Assembly: GCA_024364735.1 (NCBI GenBank)
Contig: JAGFNQ010005201.1
Location: 72,247-136,246, forward strand
Direction: 5' to 3'
DNA from: Boesenbergia rotunda
Lineage: Eukaryota; Streptophyta; Magnoliopsida; Zingiberales; Zingiberaceae
Length of the DNA stretch: 64,000 nt
Shown here: positions 48,201-60,200 of the stretch, piece by piece
How the letters are laid out: each line of letters opens with the position of its first letter
Numbering within the stretch: the first letter of the stretch is position 1
Program-made: the position numbers and the translations under genes
Notes under the pieces: model-generated
Databases searched by the model: none
Seen by the model: only the letters and a program-made list of their open reading frames with translations
Told to the model about the DNA's origin: nothing

Positions 48201-51200
48201 GGGGCAATTAGCTATAGCCTTAAAGGTATTTAAGAAGTTTGAAGTAATAAGAACTTGTCCAATGCATTTGGCTAGTGTGAAAGAAGCATTAACAAGCATA
48301 CCATCAATGACCGAGTAAAGTGATGTAAGAGTAAAAGTGAGTATTACCAGACATATGTTTAAAGGTATCTAAGCCAAGAATCTAAGCATAAGCTTGGGTG
48401 GAAGATGATACAAGTGCAATAGAAGTATACAAGTTACGAAGTTTCAACCTTTTTTGGGATGATACTATTTCGGTATCGTGCGTACATTTTGATGTATAGA
48501 GTCACTAGCGAATTACAGGTAGGTGGAACGAGGAATAAGATAAGAAGAAAAAGAAGATACCAACACTATTTTACTTCATCTGTTGCAACATGTCAAGGGG
48601 TGTTGAATATTGGCATAACATAGTACTTATCGACATGATTGATATAATGGCACAGAGACTTTCCCTATGCCAAATAGTATTAAGTTATTGTAATTTATCG
48701 GAATGATACATTTTGACAGTACTGCTCAACATACTAGGAGATTTTAAATCATGGAAGTATCTCCATGGGTTAAGGTAGCATTTAATTGAGATGAGACATC
48801 TATCACAACATAAACTTGAGAAGGCAACAGTGCTTCTCAATATGAATAATGGTAGAGCTAGAGACCAAAAGAAGCAGAGCTGTTGAAACATCGAGGGTCA
48901 CTGTGCTACATGGATAGTGTATGGAGGATGACTTGATAGATAATTGTGAAGAGTGTAGCAAACACCTCTAACAAGCCCAAGGTTCCCACAATTTATAAAT
49001 TTGGGTATGTCCTATTCGTTAATATGATTCCATAAACAATCTCATATACCACCCTAAGCTCTCTTAAGCAGTAACTAAGTGGCTAGAGTGCCCCTATTAC
49101 TAGACAATATAACAACGCTATGATGCCCTTATGTAGACATGTGATAGAGGTGGAATAAAAGTGCCTCCTAATAATTGGGTCTAGTGAAGAATTATAATAG
49201 TTAGAAGCAAGGTTTAAAATTTAGAGTTGTGCCTGAGGTTTGGCCTTTAACTGGAACGACACGATTTTGTTACCTTATCTTGACATACTGATATAGTTTC
49301 GATACTTACAACAACAACTACTAAGTCTTATCCCACTAGGTGGGATCGGCCGATATGGTTTCAATACTTAATTAATTACATTATTAATAATAACAATCAA
49401 CTTTATCGATGCTCATGTTGGAGATATATGCTTCGTCATCCTTTTCTCGATGATGACTTGCCATAAGTGCAAGTCCGGCGTAGGCCTCTATCTTGGATTC
49501 TTCTGAAGATGTGTCGTCCCACGTTGCTTTTAAATCCTTGTGCTTTGACTTGTTTCCTTCTTCTTCTTTTTTATTCTTCAGTTTGGGGCATTGCTCTTTA
49601 ATGTGACCTTCTTCATCACAGTGGTAGCACCTAACTTGACTTTTTCTTGGTGATCGTTTCTTGCCATGCGACTTAATAAACTTGTTAGATTTAAAGTATT
49701 TACCGAGTTTTCTTACGATATACGTCGTTTCCTCTTCATCGGCTGAAGACTCCGAATCTGAATCAATTCTTCTTGCGTTCAGGGTAATGTTGTCCATCTT
49801 TTCCTTTCTCGATCCTGCACATCGAGATTCGTGTAATTCAAAAATGAAAAACATCTCGTCAAGGGTACTTACCTCCAAGTCCTTTGAGATAAAATAGGTA
49901 TCTACTATTGAACTCCACTCCTGGGTTCTTGGAAAGACATTTAGGGCATACCGGATTGAATCACGATTTGATACCGATTCGCTGAGGTGGGTGAATCCGG
50001 AGACCAATTCTTTGATCTTCGCTTGAAGCTCGGCCACCGTCTCTCCTTCCTTCATTCGGAGATTAATCAGCTGGCTCCGGAGAAAATCTTTTCTTGCTGA
50101 GATCTTTTCTTGCTAACTTGGCTTCTAACGTGCCCTCGTGAAGTTCGAGGAACTTCTCCCAGAGCTCTTTTGTAGAGTGATAGCTGCCAATCCGGTTAAC
50201 TTCTTAAGGAGGTAGAACCGACAGCAAGTGAAATAATGTCTTGGTGTTGGCTACAGAATCTGACCGTTGCTTCTTGCTCTAGAGATGTGTTTCTTTTACC
50301 TTGTCGTCCTCGCCTATGGGCACTTCAAAACCATATTTTATTGTTAGTAATATCTCAAAATAAGTCCTAAAAATTACCTCCATCTTCTTTTTCCATATGA
50401 CGAAGTCTTCTTCGAATTTGAGCAGTTGAATGTTGGATCCGACCATCGTCTTGTTGCTTTATCGAGCGGTTAGTCCTTCAAAAGCAAATCTGGCTCTGAT
50501 ACCACTTGTAAAACCATTGGCAGGCCGGCAAGAGAAGGGTGAATTACCCTCCGAGTCAGAATTCTATCTTTCGCAAGTTTTTATAAAGATGACAAATTAG
50601 TTTATGCAGTTAAAGTAAATACAACCATAAACCACTAAAGAAACTAGTAAGAGACAAACAGGGTTACTTGGTTGCAACCAGAGTGATTGCTAATCCAAGG
50701 CGTCGAAAAGCTCCACTATCAAGATTTCCTTTGTTTGTAGGCAGAGTAGCCTCTTACAGACTTTGAACAACGCAGGAAAAAGCTAGCAAAATGTAGTACG
50801 AGAGTTGATATGGAAACCTAACTTCTGGGGACTATTTATAACCCAAAAACCAAGTTTACCATTGACCTAAGGCGCCTCAGATTGGATAAACTTTTATCCA
50901 TTGAGCAACGATAAGCTGCTGATAAAATTTGACTTGAGGTGACTCAGTTGCTACTTGAGGCGCCTCAGTTCTGATCAGAGGCGCCTTAGTTCTGCATTTA
51001 CGCAAAGCTGCTGCTTTGCAGCTGAGTCGCCTCACTCAACAACCGAGGCGCCTCCAACTGGTCAAAGTCAACATCCGCGTTAACTTTGACTTTTCCGACA
51101 TTCCGCTTAGGTGCTTTTCGGCCAAGTAAAGTTAGGCTCACCCGAACCCGACACTGGCCTTTCGCCTCGAACGAGCTTCCTCCCCGGCTTCTCGTCCCTC

Positions 51201-54200
51201 GAACACCGCACACACCCTTCTTGTTCCACCGGTGTACTCTTCCGCAGCCTCCGCGCCCCTCGAATGCACCGAGCTCGTCTGCTCCCTTCCCCGTGCCATC
51301 CTTCTCGTTTGCTGCGTCTTTCGTTCGACTTCCTGCGCTCCAAAACTCCTGCACACTTAGACACAAGGATCAAAACAGACCGTGACCTAACTTCACTTGG
51401 TTGATCACATCAAAACCAACCCGGGATACTTACAACATCATGAATCAGTATTAAGTCCCTATATTTTTATATTAATCATGGATGAACTCATCAGACACAT
51501 CCAAGATAAAATATTATGATGCATGTTGTTTGCAGATGATATTGTTTTAATAGATAATGCACGTAAAAGAGTAAATGTTAAATTTGAATCTTGGCGGAAT
51601 ACGCTAAAGATAAAAGGTTTCAAGCTTAGTAGAATAAAGATAAAATTTATAGAATTTAATTTTTATCAATATTAAACGTAATGAAACAATTATTAAGATA
51701 GGAGATGACGAGTTTAAAACTAAGTTTTAAAAATTTAGAATCATTTTTGTAAAAGGATGTAGAGATTAAGAGAGGTCTTACATGGAATGGTTGAAATGAA
51801 AGAGAGCATCAGGTGTTCTTTGTGATCGTAAAGTACCTCTTAGACCTAAAAGAAAGTTTCACAAAATGACCGTTAGACCTGCTATGTTAAATGGAGTTGA
51901 ATGTTGGGCTATGGTGTGAGCACATGAGTAGAAGATGAGAGTTGCAAAGATGAGAATGTTAAGGTAGATGTGCGGACCAAGATTTGAAATGTCATGTCAT
52001 GCCATCCGAAACGGGCGATATTTATTGTTCCAGTGCAGGATTAGAACAACACAACGACTGCGAGGGTGTCGTGAGGTCACAGAGGGTATAACGACCCAGC
52101 TACGTCCATTCACGAGGTCGCGAAGTGCACAGAGACCCGTGGCATCCCTTCACGAGGGTTACAAGGGGCACTACGACCTCGCAGTGTCCCTCCGTGTGGG
52201 TCGCAGAGGGTGTTGCAACCGTGCAGGTCCCTCTGCGGGGGTCGCGGAGGGCGTTACAACCATGCAACGCCCCTCTGCAGGTCGCGAAGGGCGCCGAGAG
52301 AGAGGTTGTACTCTTAACTTAAATAAATAGTCCAAATAGACTTCCTAAAATCTTATATCCCATTAGAATATATAAAAATTTATTTGAAATTCTTTTAAAA
52401 ATCTAATCAAATTTTATATATTCCTAAATTTAATTTTCTTTTGTTTAATTAATTTTTTATTTTTTAAATATATCATTTTTATAAGTGAACTAATATTAAT
52501 AATAGTTATGAAATATTAAAAATTATTTTATAATTTTTAAATAATTTAAAATTTAATAAAAAAATTACAAAATTTTTAAAATAATTTTTAAAAATTAATA
52601 AATATTTTATAAAATAATTTAAAATTTTTAAAGTAATTTTAAAATTAAATATAAATTTAAAATAATCTATTTTTTAAATATAATTCTTAAGCATTTAAAA
52701 TAAATTTTTTAAAATAAAAAATTTACAAATTCATTCAAAAAAAAAATTTAATATTTTCAAATTATTTTATAATTATTTTTTTGCCTTTCAAATGATTTTA
52801 TATAATTTTAAATTTAGTTTTGAATTTTGAGAATTACTTATTTTTTAATAAAAATAAAAATTTAATTGGTATTATCTTATGAGAAAATATTAAAAAATAA
52901 ATTCAACATCTCAAAATATAACAAATATTTAATACTCAAATATTAATAAAATTAATATACATTTATATTTAAAATTTTAAAAATAATACCGAAACTATAT
53001 TGGCATGACACGATACAGTATCAAAACCATATCGTTCCGGTTCGAGATCGAAACCTCGATATGGATCGAGATTTTAAACCTTGGTGTGGATATATAAGAA
53101 TGGGCAGGATAAGAAATGAAAATATTAGAGAGAAAATAAGAATTGCATCTATTGAGGAAAAACTCCGAGAGATATGTTCCAGATGATACAAACATGTACT
53201 TAGTTCGACCAACAAATGCTCATGATAGACAATATAAAACTATGACAAATGTTATTATCAAATGAAGAAGGTGACCAAAAATGACTTAGTTAAGAACAAT
53301 AAAATAAAATAAAATTTATTTAAATATAAATGATCATATAGTAGGGGATAGCGGCCAATGGTGTAGAAAGATTCATATAGCCGACAACACCTAGTAGGAT
53401 AAGGCTTGATTGCTGGTGGTGTTGTTATTTTACTTTTACTATTTTAGCATGTCAAGCATACTTTGCATGAGTTCTTGAGAGAGTCCTCCCATCTATTGTA
53501 GTTTTAGTCATTCTATTAAAAAAAATACAAGTTTACTCAGTATGTAATTCTTTTTATTTTGTCATATTGCCGGCCAAGCCATGCTACTGAGTGCATGGTT
53601 TAAAAGTTCATACCATGTCGGACAGCACAGGTGGAATTTGTCTTTCCAATTGTCGTCCAACACTGCAGGCCGACGCAATCCCATGCTAACCTCCATGGGA
53701 TCGTAGTGCCCTCGTCGAGGGGCCCTGCGGGGGCGTCGTAATCTTGTAGTTTTCCCCTTTTTAATTTTTTTATATTTTTAATATTTACATTAAAATTTTT
53801 ATTTAAAAATTATTTTTCATTAATATATTTTATATTTAAAAAATATTGAAATCATATCAGCATGATACAATATAGTACCAAAATTATATCATTTCGATCA
53901 TAAACTGAAACTGCGATACAGCTTGAAATTTAAACCGATTAAGTGAAATTGTGTTGTATTTGGCTAAATAAAACCCAAATGAGAAAATTTCGAGAATTGT
54001 TCTCGGGGTGATCTTAGGATTTTCGGGCCCATGAGTGAAGTTTGGGGGGTGAGATTGAGGACATTAAGAAGTTTGGAGGGTATACCGTTGGCTGAATCCA
54101 AACTTCAAGGGGGATAAGTGGATAACAAACCTAGAGATAGGGATAAGGTGGTAATTTACTGAATGGCAAGGGGTGAATTGCAAATGGGCATTCACTTAAA

Positions 54201-57200
54201 TCCTTTCTTCTTCTCATCGCGATCACTGAAGCCTTCCCTTCTCTATTTTTCTCCACCCACGAAGCCACACCCTCCCTTCCTCCTCCCCGATGTCGCGCAG
54301 AGCTCGCGACCGGCCCCTCTTTTCTTCTCCACATGACCCAATTCCCCTGGCAGAGGAAGCGGGGAGCACAGATCGCCATCTAAGGAGATTGTGACCCCTA
54401 GGGATGGCAATTTCTTCCGAATCCGATAAAGAATCCGACCCGAATAGAGGAGGATATGGAGGAAATTTTTAGAACCGATTATAGTAATCGGGTATTCGGA
54501 TATGAGTATTTTCGGGTATGGGTATATATGTGTGTGTGTGTGTGTGTAAGCCTTATTTTTTATTGGGAAAGAAAAAACTGTAGCATGCTTCTCGTCTTGG
54601 AAAAAAAACTTAGTTTGCCTCTTTATCTAGTCACCAACATGTATCTCATCTTCTTTTCCATGAGAAATGCTCATTCAATCAAAGGAGCGCGAGACGAGGA
54701 ATAGACAAGTACATTGAAATAATTTTTTTTTTAAATGAGAATGGTAGGTAGTAATAGGATGATGGGTAGAATATGGACACCTGATCCTCCAACAGATATG
54801 TGGCTGGGTATAAAAGTTAAATACCATGGAGATGGCTATGGGGATGGATATAATAAATAGGTATGAATATGGAGGATATGGAATCCTACCCATTGTCATC
54901 CCTAGTGACCTCCCCCCCTTCCCCCTAGTCGCAAGCCACCAAGGTTGTCACCCTCGATTCTGTTTCCTCTTCAACTAAGGGTAGGTACAGAGATGGTTGT
55001 ATGAGTTTTGCTTTCCCTTTTCTCCATTGTTGCTAAGGGTCCTGCTTAATCACTGGATTCATAGCAGCGATATATTCCTCTCTATCGATTGGGTACAGGT
55101 GCTGCTCCTTGGTCCTTCGTGCCATTCAAACGTGCATCCATTGATCTATCTCACTAGAGATAGATCCGGAAGGGAAGGGGAGATCGTTGCAGAAGGGATT
55201 CCAGTCAAGGTTTTGAGTTTCGTCCCGTGCCGGACGGCACGGGACGAAACTTACCATTCCGCTAGAGATCCGAAACCGGCACCGAAGGGTTCGTAATTTC
55301 GTGCATGCATCACGCGACGATGGGCGGAGGGAATCGTTCAGAGCCGGAGGAAAAAACGCACGCCGGAGGAAGAAACCCACGCGGGTGCTGCTGGGGCGTC
55401 GCGAGACTCCTCCGGCGTTGCCGGAAGAGTCGCCGGACTCCTCCGACGCTGGCGGAAGCTCCGCCGGACGGCGCCTGAGTCGCCGGCCACCTCCGCCTGC
55501 GCCTGCGCCTGCGTCGCTCGTGTTCGCCCGCGCTAGGGCTCGGGGGGAGGAATTGTTTTATAAACATTTCCTCCCAAAAATATTTATCTCAATAAAATAT
55601 TTAAAATTAAATAAATTTTATTAATTAATTTTCTGAAAATTATTTTAATGTTTCAAATATTGTTTAAAAATTCTAAAAAAATTAAAAAACTAAAAAAAAA
55701 CCTTAAAAAATTTCTAAAAAATCATATTTATATTTTGATATATTTTTTATTATTTTATATATTTACTATTTTATTATTTAATTAATATTATGATATTTTT
55801 ATCATTTTAAATATATATTATTTAAATTAATAATTAATTAAATGAACAAATAAATAATTTATATAATTATTATATGTAAAGTAGTATTTTATGCAATGTT
55901 GTAAAAATCGGGCTAGGCGGGCGCCTAGGCGCCAATCGGCCCCCAGTCGCTCCGAATTTGTGCAAATCAGCAGGGTTGTGGCGGGGGGCCGCCTAGGCGG
56001 CGCCTAGGCGCCCTAGGCGGGGTCTAGGCGGCCTAGGCGCCCTAGGCGGGGCCTAGGCGCCCTAGGCGGGGCCTAGGCGCCCTAGGCGGGGCCTAGGCGC
56101 CCTAGGCGGGGCCTAGGCGCCCTAGGCGGGGCCTAGGCGCCCTAGGCGGGGCCTAGGCGCCCAGGCCATTTTTTTAATTTTTTAAAGAAAATTTGATATA
56201 AAAAATATAGAAAAGGTGGGATATGCATTGGATAGGCATATGTATATTAGTTGTTCTTGGATATTTATTTGATTAAATAGCTGCGTTGCATAGGTAGGGA
56301 GTTTTACAATATCAGTTGTTGAAAAATTAAAGGTACACTTAGTTGGCCTGGGGATGTACTTTTTGACGTGAGCATTGGTGCATAGACTGATGTTCTTCCA
56401 AACTACTTGATGAACAACCATCAATTTCACTTTGATATTCATAATGAGCAAGATCATATCAGCAAACTTATATCTTTGAGGAAGATGTTAAGCATTTTCA
56501 CATGGTCAGTTTAAACACTTTAAGCTTCTTGTCATTTTGAATTATCTGATTAAGTTCAGAGGAAATATTACTATCATTTTGTTACTAATCCACTATAGTC
56601 TATGTTTAATTGGTTGATATATACCTATTTTATTATATTTTTAGTAGGCGAAATGATAGAAATATCTTAAGCTAAGGGTCCAAAGGAGAAGCATACATTT
56701 ATTCATAATACCATTAACTGGACTCCTTATAAACAGTAAAAACGCCTAGGCCCCGCCTAGGCCGCCTAGGCGCTAGGCGGTGGTTCTCCGCCCGACTACC
56801 GCCTAGCGATTTTTACAACCTTGATTTTATGTTAATTTATATATCTATTATAGATAATATTTTTTATCTTAGAATAAATTTGAAATTTGGATGCATAAAT
56901 ATTACGATATTAAACTTTTTATTTTTAGCATTTTTGCTCCAGAAGATATAAAGTTATGGTATTAATAACTTAGTAAGGTTTAATTCGAGTTATTGATAAA
57001 TTAATTTTTTTTAAAAAATTATATTTAATTTTTATAACGATATTAAGTTATTCAATAATTGAAAACTTATATAAAATTAATATATGATTTATTTTTAAAT
57101 TATACGCAATAAACATATTTATCTCATAATTATTATATATAAATAAAAAATTACTGAAACCGTACCGGCACGACACTATACGATACCGAAACCGTATCGT

Positions 57201-60200
57201 TGCGGTATGGAACCGAAACCTAGGCACGGGTCGAGATTTTAAACCTTGATTCCAGTAGCAGATTCTTCTTTCCGGCCTTGTTTCCGCCGGATCTGAGCGA
57301 AGGAGGGGCGTTGCCGACATCAATTAGGTAAGGCTATGGATTTAGGGTTTAAATTCATGTGTTGATGTTGCCATTGCATAGATCAGTAAGTTGGAATATT
57401 GAGTTGGATCGGTAGAGTATTACTCTGATTTGGTTTTGGAATATCCTGTGCTAGAATTCTTGGTTTCGGATTCGGTTTTGTGTCTTGGATTTCTGCACAG
57501 GTTGTAGTTCTCGATAGTCCGGTTGTTGTTGCTAAGGTTGGGGCTAGGAATTTGGTTCTGCTCCTACTGTTTGTGAGGGTGCCGTGTGTCTTTGGATTAG
57601 TTTCAAGTTGGTCGTGGTAAGGATTTTGGATGTGTAGCTTGTGATCATGTGTTCTGGTTGCATCTTGCCGTGAGTTGCAAATTTTGGAGTTATTTGGTTG
57701 GATTGATCTCTAGTGTGATGATCTGATTGGATTAGCAATTCGATTCTTGGAATAGGGTGTAGCTCTGTTCTTGGTTGTCTTTTGGGTGTGATGGCCGGGA
57801 GGTATTGGAGTCCATTTGATTTGATTCATGAGTTGGTTGGAATGATTGCCTAGTTTTGTGTCTTTTGATCCCATGTTTGTGCCGTGTGATACACGGATGG
57901 GTTTAGGTGTGGATTGGTTTTATTATCCGGTTTACAATGGAGCTAGGTTTCTGATGTAGATGTTAATTCATATATGAGTAGCTAAATAACACCTACTGAT
58001 GGAGACACTTGATTTGAGTTGACACGGATGTCTGGACGTGAGGGTTCTTTTCGGATACGGATACCTTCTACTTGTTTCCGTAGATATTGTTTTTGTTATG
58101 CATGGGTTGTTATGAATTGCAGTAGGTTTATTACCTTATATCTACTCTTGTTTATATTTGTCTGATACTTAGCTGCTTGACCTTAAAATATTCGGATTCA
58201 TGTCCATACAATCTCAACTTTGATACTCTTACTCTGTAGAATATACACACGTGTGTTCGTGTGCATAGGAGTGATGATAGGACTTACTATACCTGGCATT
58301 TAGTTGGTCGCTAGATATACCCTATCGGTATACTTGTTGCATGGTTGACTGGTCATGATACGTGATAGATACATGTTTATCATACCGTTGTATGGATGTT
58401 GACCTGGTTGGGGTCATGTGCATTAGGGTACACACATGTGAGCGTGTATATAGGAATGATTGGTATGTTATACCTGACATTGGTTGACCACTAGATATAC
58501 CTTGCCAGTATACCTAGTTGTATGAGTGATAGGTCACAATACATGTGTTGGACCTGTGCATTTCATACCATTGTATGGTTGATGATCTGGTTGGTGTTGG
58601 AGGGGTTAGTAGCGTACGCCATCCTTGTATTGTTACATGTTGACGACCCTTGGCTCCTTAGGGTTGAGACGAGCCATCAATCATCGTCTTGGTGTGGTTG
58701 TATGTTGTCAACCCTTGGCTCCCTAGTGGTGGAGACGGGTCGTCAGTCATGCCCTGGTTTACTTGCATAGCCACGAGTGTTGGGCATCATACTTGCACAG
58801 CCACATGTGCTGGGCTTGATACTTGCATCGTCACGAATGCTAGGCGTTATACTTGCATAGCCACGAGTGTTGGGCTTGATAATTGCATAGCCACCAATGC
58901 TGGGCTTCATCTTACATGCCACGAGTGTTTGGCTTAGTTTGGTTTATTTGCATGTGACAAGTGTTTGGCTCTATTTGGCTTCCTTGCATCCTGTCTACCC
59001 GACTTCCCAATGTAACGATTGCTGGAGTACGTACAAGTCAGGTCATTAAATCATGTATATATGATGCATTGTTGCATTTGGTTGTGTTTGTTGCATTTGG
59101 TTTGAGATATGGATGCTACATGTGTTGGACATGCACATACAGGAGGTATATTGCATATAGTCTTGTGACCTTGCATTACTCGTGGGGTACGAGTTTACCC
59201 GTGGAGGGTTATTCACCATGCATTGCTCGTGTCGTACGAGTTTGCCCTGGGAGGGTTATTCGGGGATTCTGTTTTAGTACCCTACAGGCTAAACTAACTC
59301 TAGCATATATCATGCATTCAGTATTTCAAATATGCATTTTCGGCTATTTCCTTGAGACTGTATCCGTTATTTCTATACTGCTTTTATAGCTTTTGATATA
59401 ATACATATCCATCTCTATACACGCTGAGTTTGCCCGAATGTTTTTGGTTTCCAGGCTAATAGACTTGGAGTCTCCAGGAGAGCCCCTACAGTTAGTCCCT
59501 ATACGACAAGTTGAGTCGACTTCGTGTTTGTACCTGATGGTACATTTGATTTTACTTTTACTTGAAGACTTGTATTTCCTTTTGATTCGATATCTTGTAC
59601 TTGTGATCGATTGTGTGTTTGTGTGCCCCGGAGAGGCTTATGGAGTTTTGTTTGTGGTAAGTCGTACCGGTACGCTACTTTTGTCTGATGTGATGTAATG
59701 TCTTTTTTTTTTGTTGATATCGTCAGCCGTGTTGGCTGAGGTATCTGTAGGCCGTGTGAGCCTTTGTATATAAGGATTCATATTGTCCGTCGTACAAGAG
59801 AAGTGTTGTCCGTTTTTTATTAGACGAGCGGCTTCTCGATGCATGACAAATTGTCCAGGCATATAAATTTTGATCCTTTTGCATCAATTCCTATATTATA
59901 ACAAATGCTTCTTGGATTGTTCAAACAGTTTCATTTTTGCAGGAATTATTGTATAATCACATTCAAATAATTTTACCTCATAAATCCTGTCTCCTTTAAT
60001 ATATAGTTTAGACTCTTTTAAAACTGGATCAATTGCAAGTCATACCAAATCAAGGAATTGAATGACCAAAAATAACACAAAGCACATAAAATGTGCATTA
60101 GAAAGCTATGCTTAATAATCATCACCGATTCTACCTGTCTAAAATCACAATACCCAGTCCAATTTGATTTTTTGTCCCAAAAGCATTAACACAAATTTTG

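Larger units (their letters stand above)
55206..57248. mobile_element. 2.0-kb hAT element, ATTCCAGT target duplication, with another hAT inside
   Basis: Ends CAAGGTTTTGAGTTTCGTCC and GGGTCGAGATTTTAAACCTTG. Perfect 8-bp repeats ATTCCAGT at 55198-55205 and 57249-57256. It has the GC-rich left part (55230-55555), AT-rich middle and CCGTACCGGCACGAC / CGATACCGAAACCG right part seen in 37094-38126. The element at 55894-56823 is nested in it. No transposase is recognised. Confidence 0.9.
53952..59848 (+). mobile_element. Second copy of the long solo LTR, in intron 4, with nested hATs
   Basis: Starts TGTTGTATTTGG and ends CGATGCATGACA. Perfect AATTG repeats flank it (53947-53951 and 59849-59853). 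After removal of the two direct insertions it is about 3.3 kb. It matches the LTR at 5815-9026 in layout and words, for example GTCCG.CG.ACA.G.GAGGTG-like sequence before the end, and shares TATATTGCATC and GCATAGCCACGAGTGTTGG-type repeats in its own 58750-58930 block. No coding region, so a solo LTR. Frames at 58522-59389 are repeat translations. Confidence 0.87.

Noticed and set aside
51086..51404. Overlapping 100-120-codon ORFs on both strands
   Set aside because: GC-rich LTR sequence of the minus-strand copia; the same type of spurious frames as in the LTRs at 14813 and 17075.
55981..56165. CRISPR-like regular repeats
   Set aside because: Units are contiguous with no spacers, inside a plant hAT element with target duplications.
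58522..59389. Cys-rich ORFs suggesting secreted peptides
   Set aside because: They translate short repeats of the CATAGCCACGAGTGTTGGGC type inside a solo LTR; no signal-peptide gene structure.
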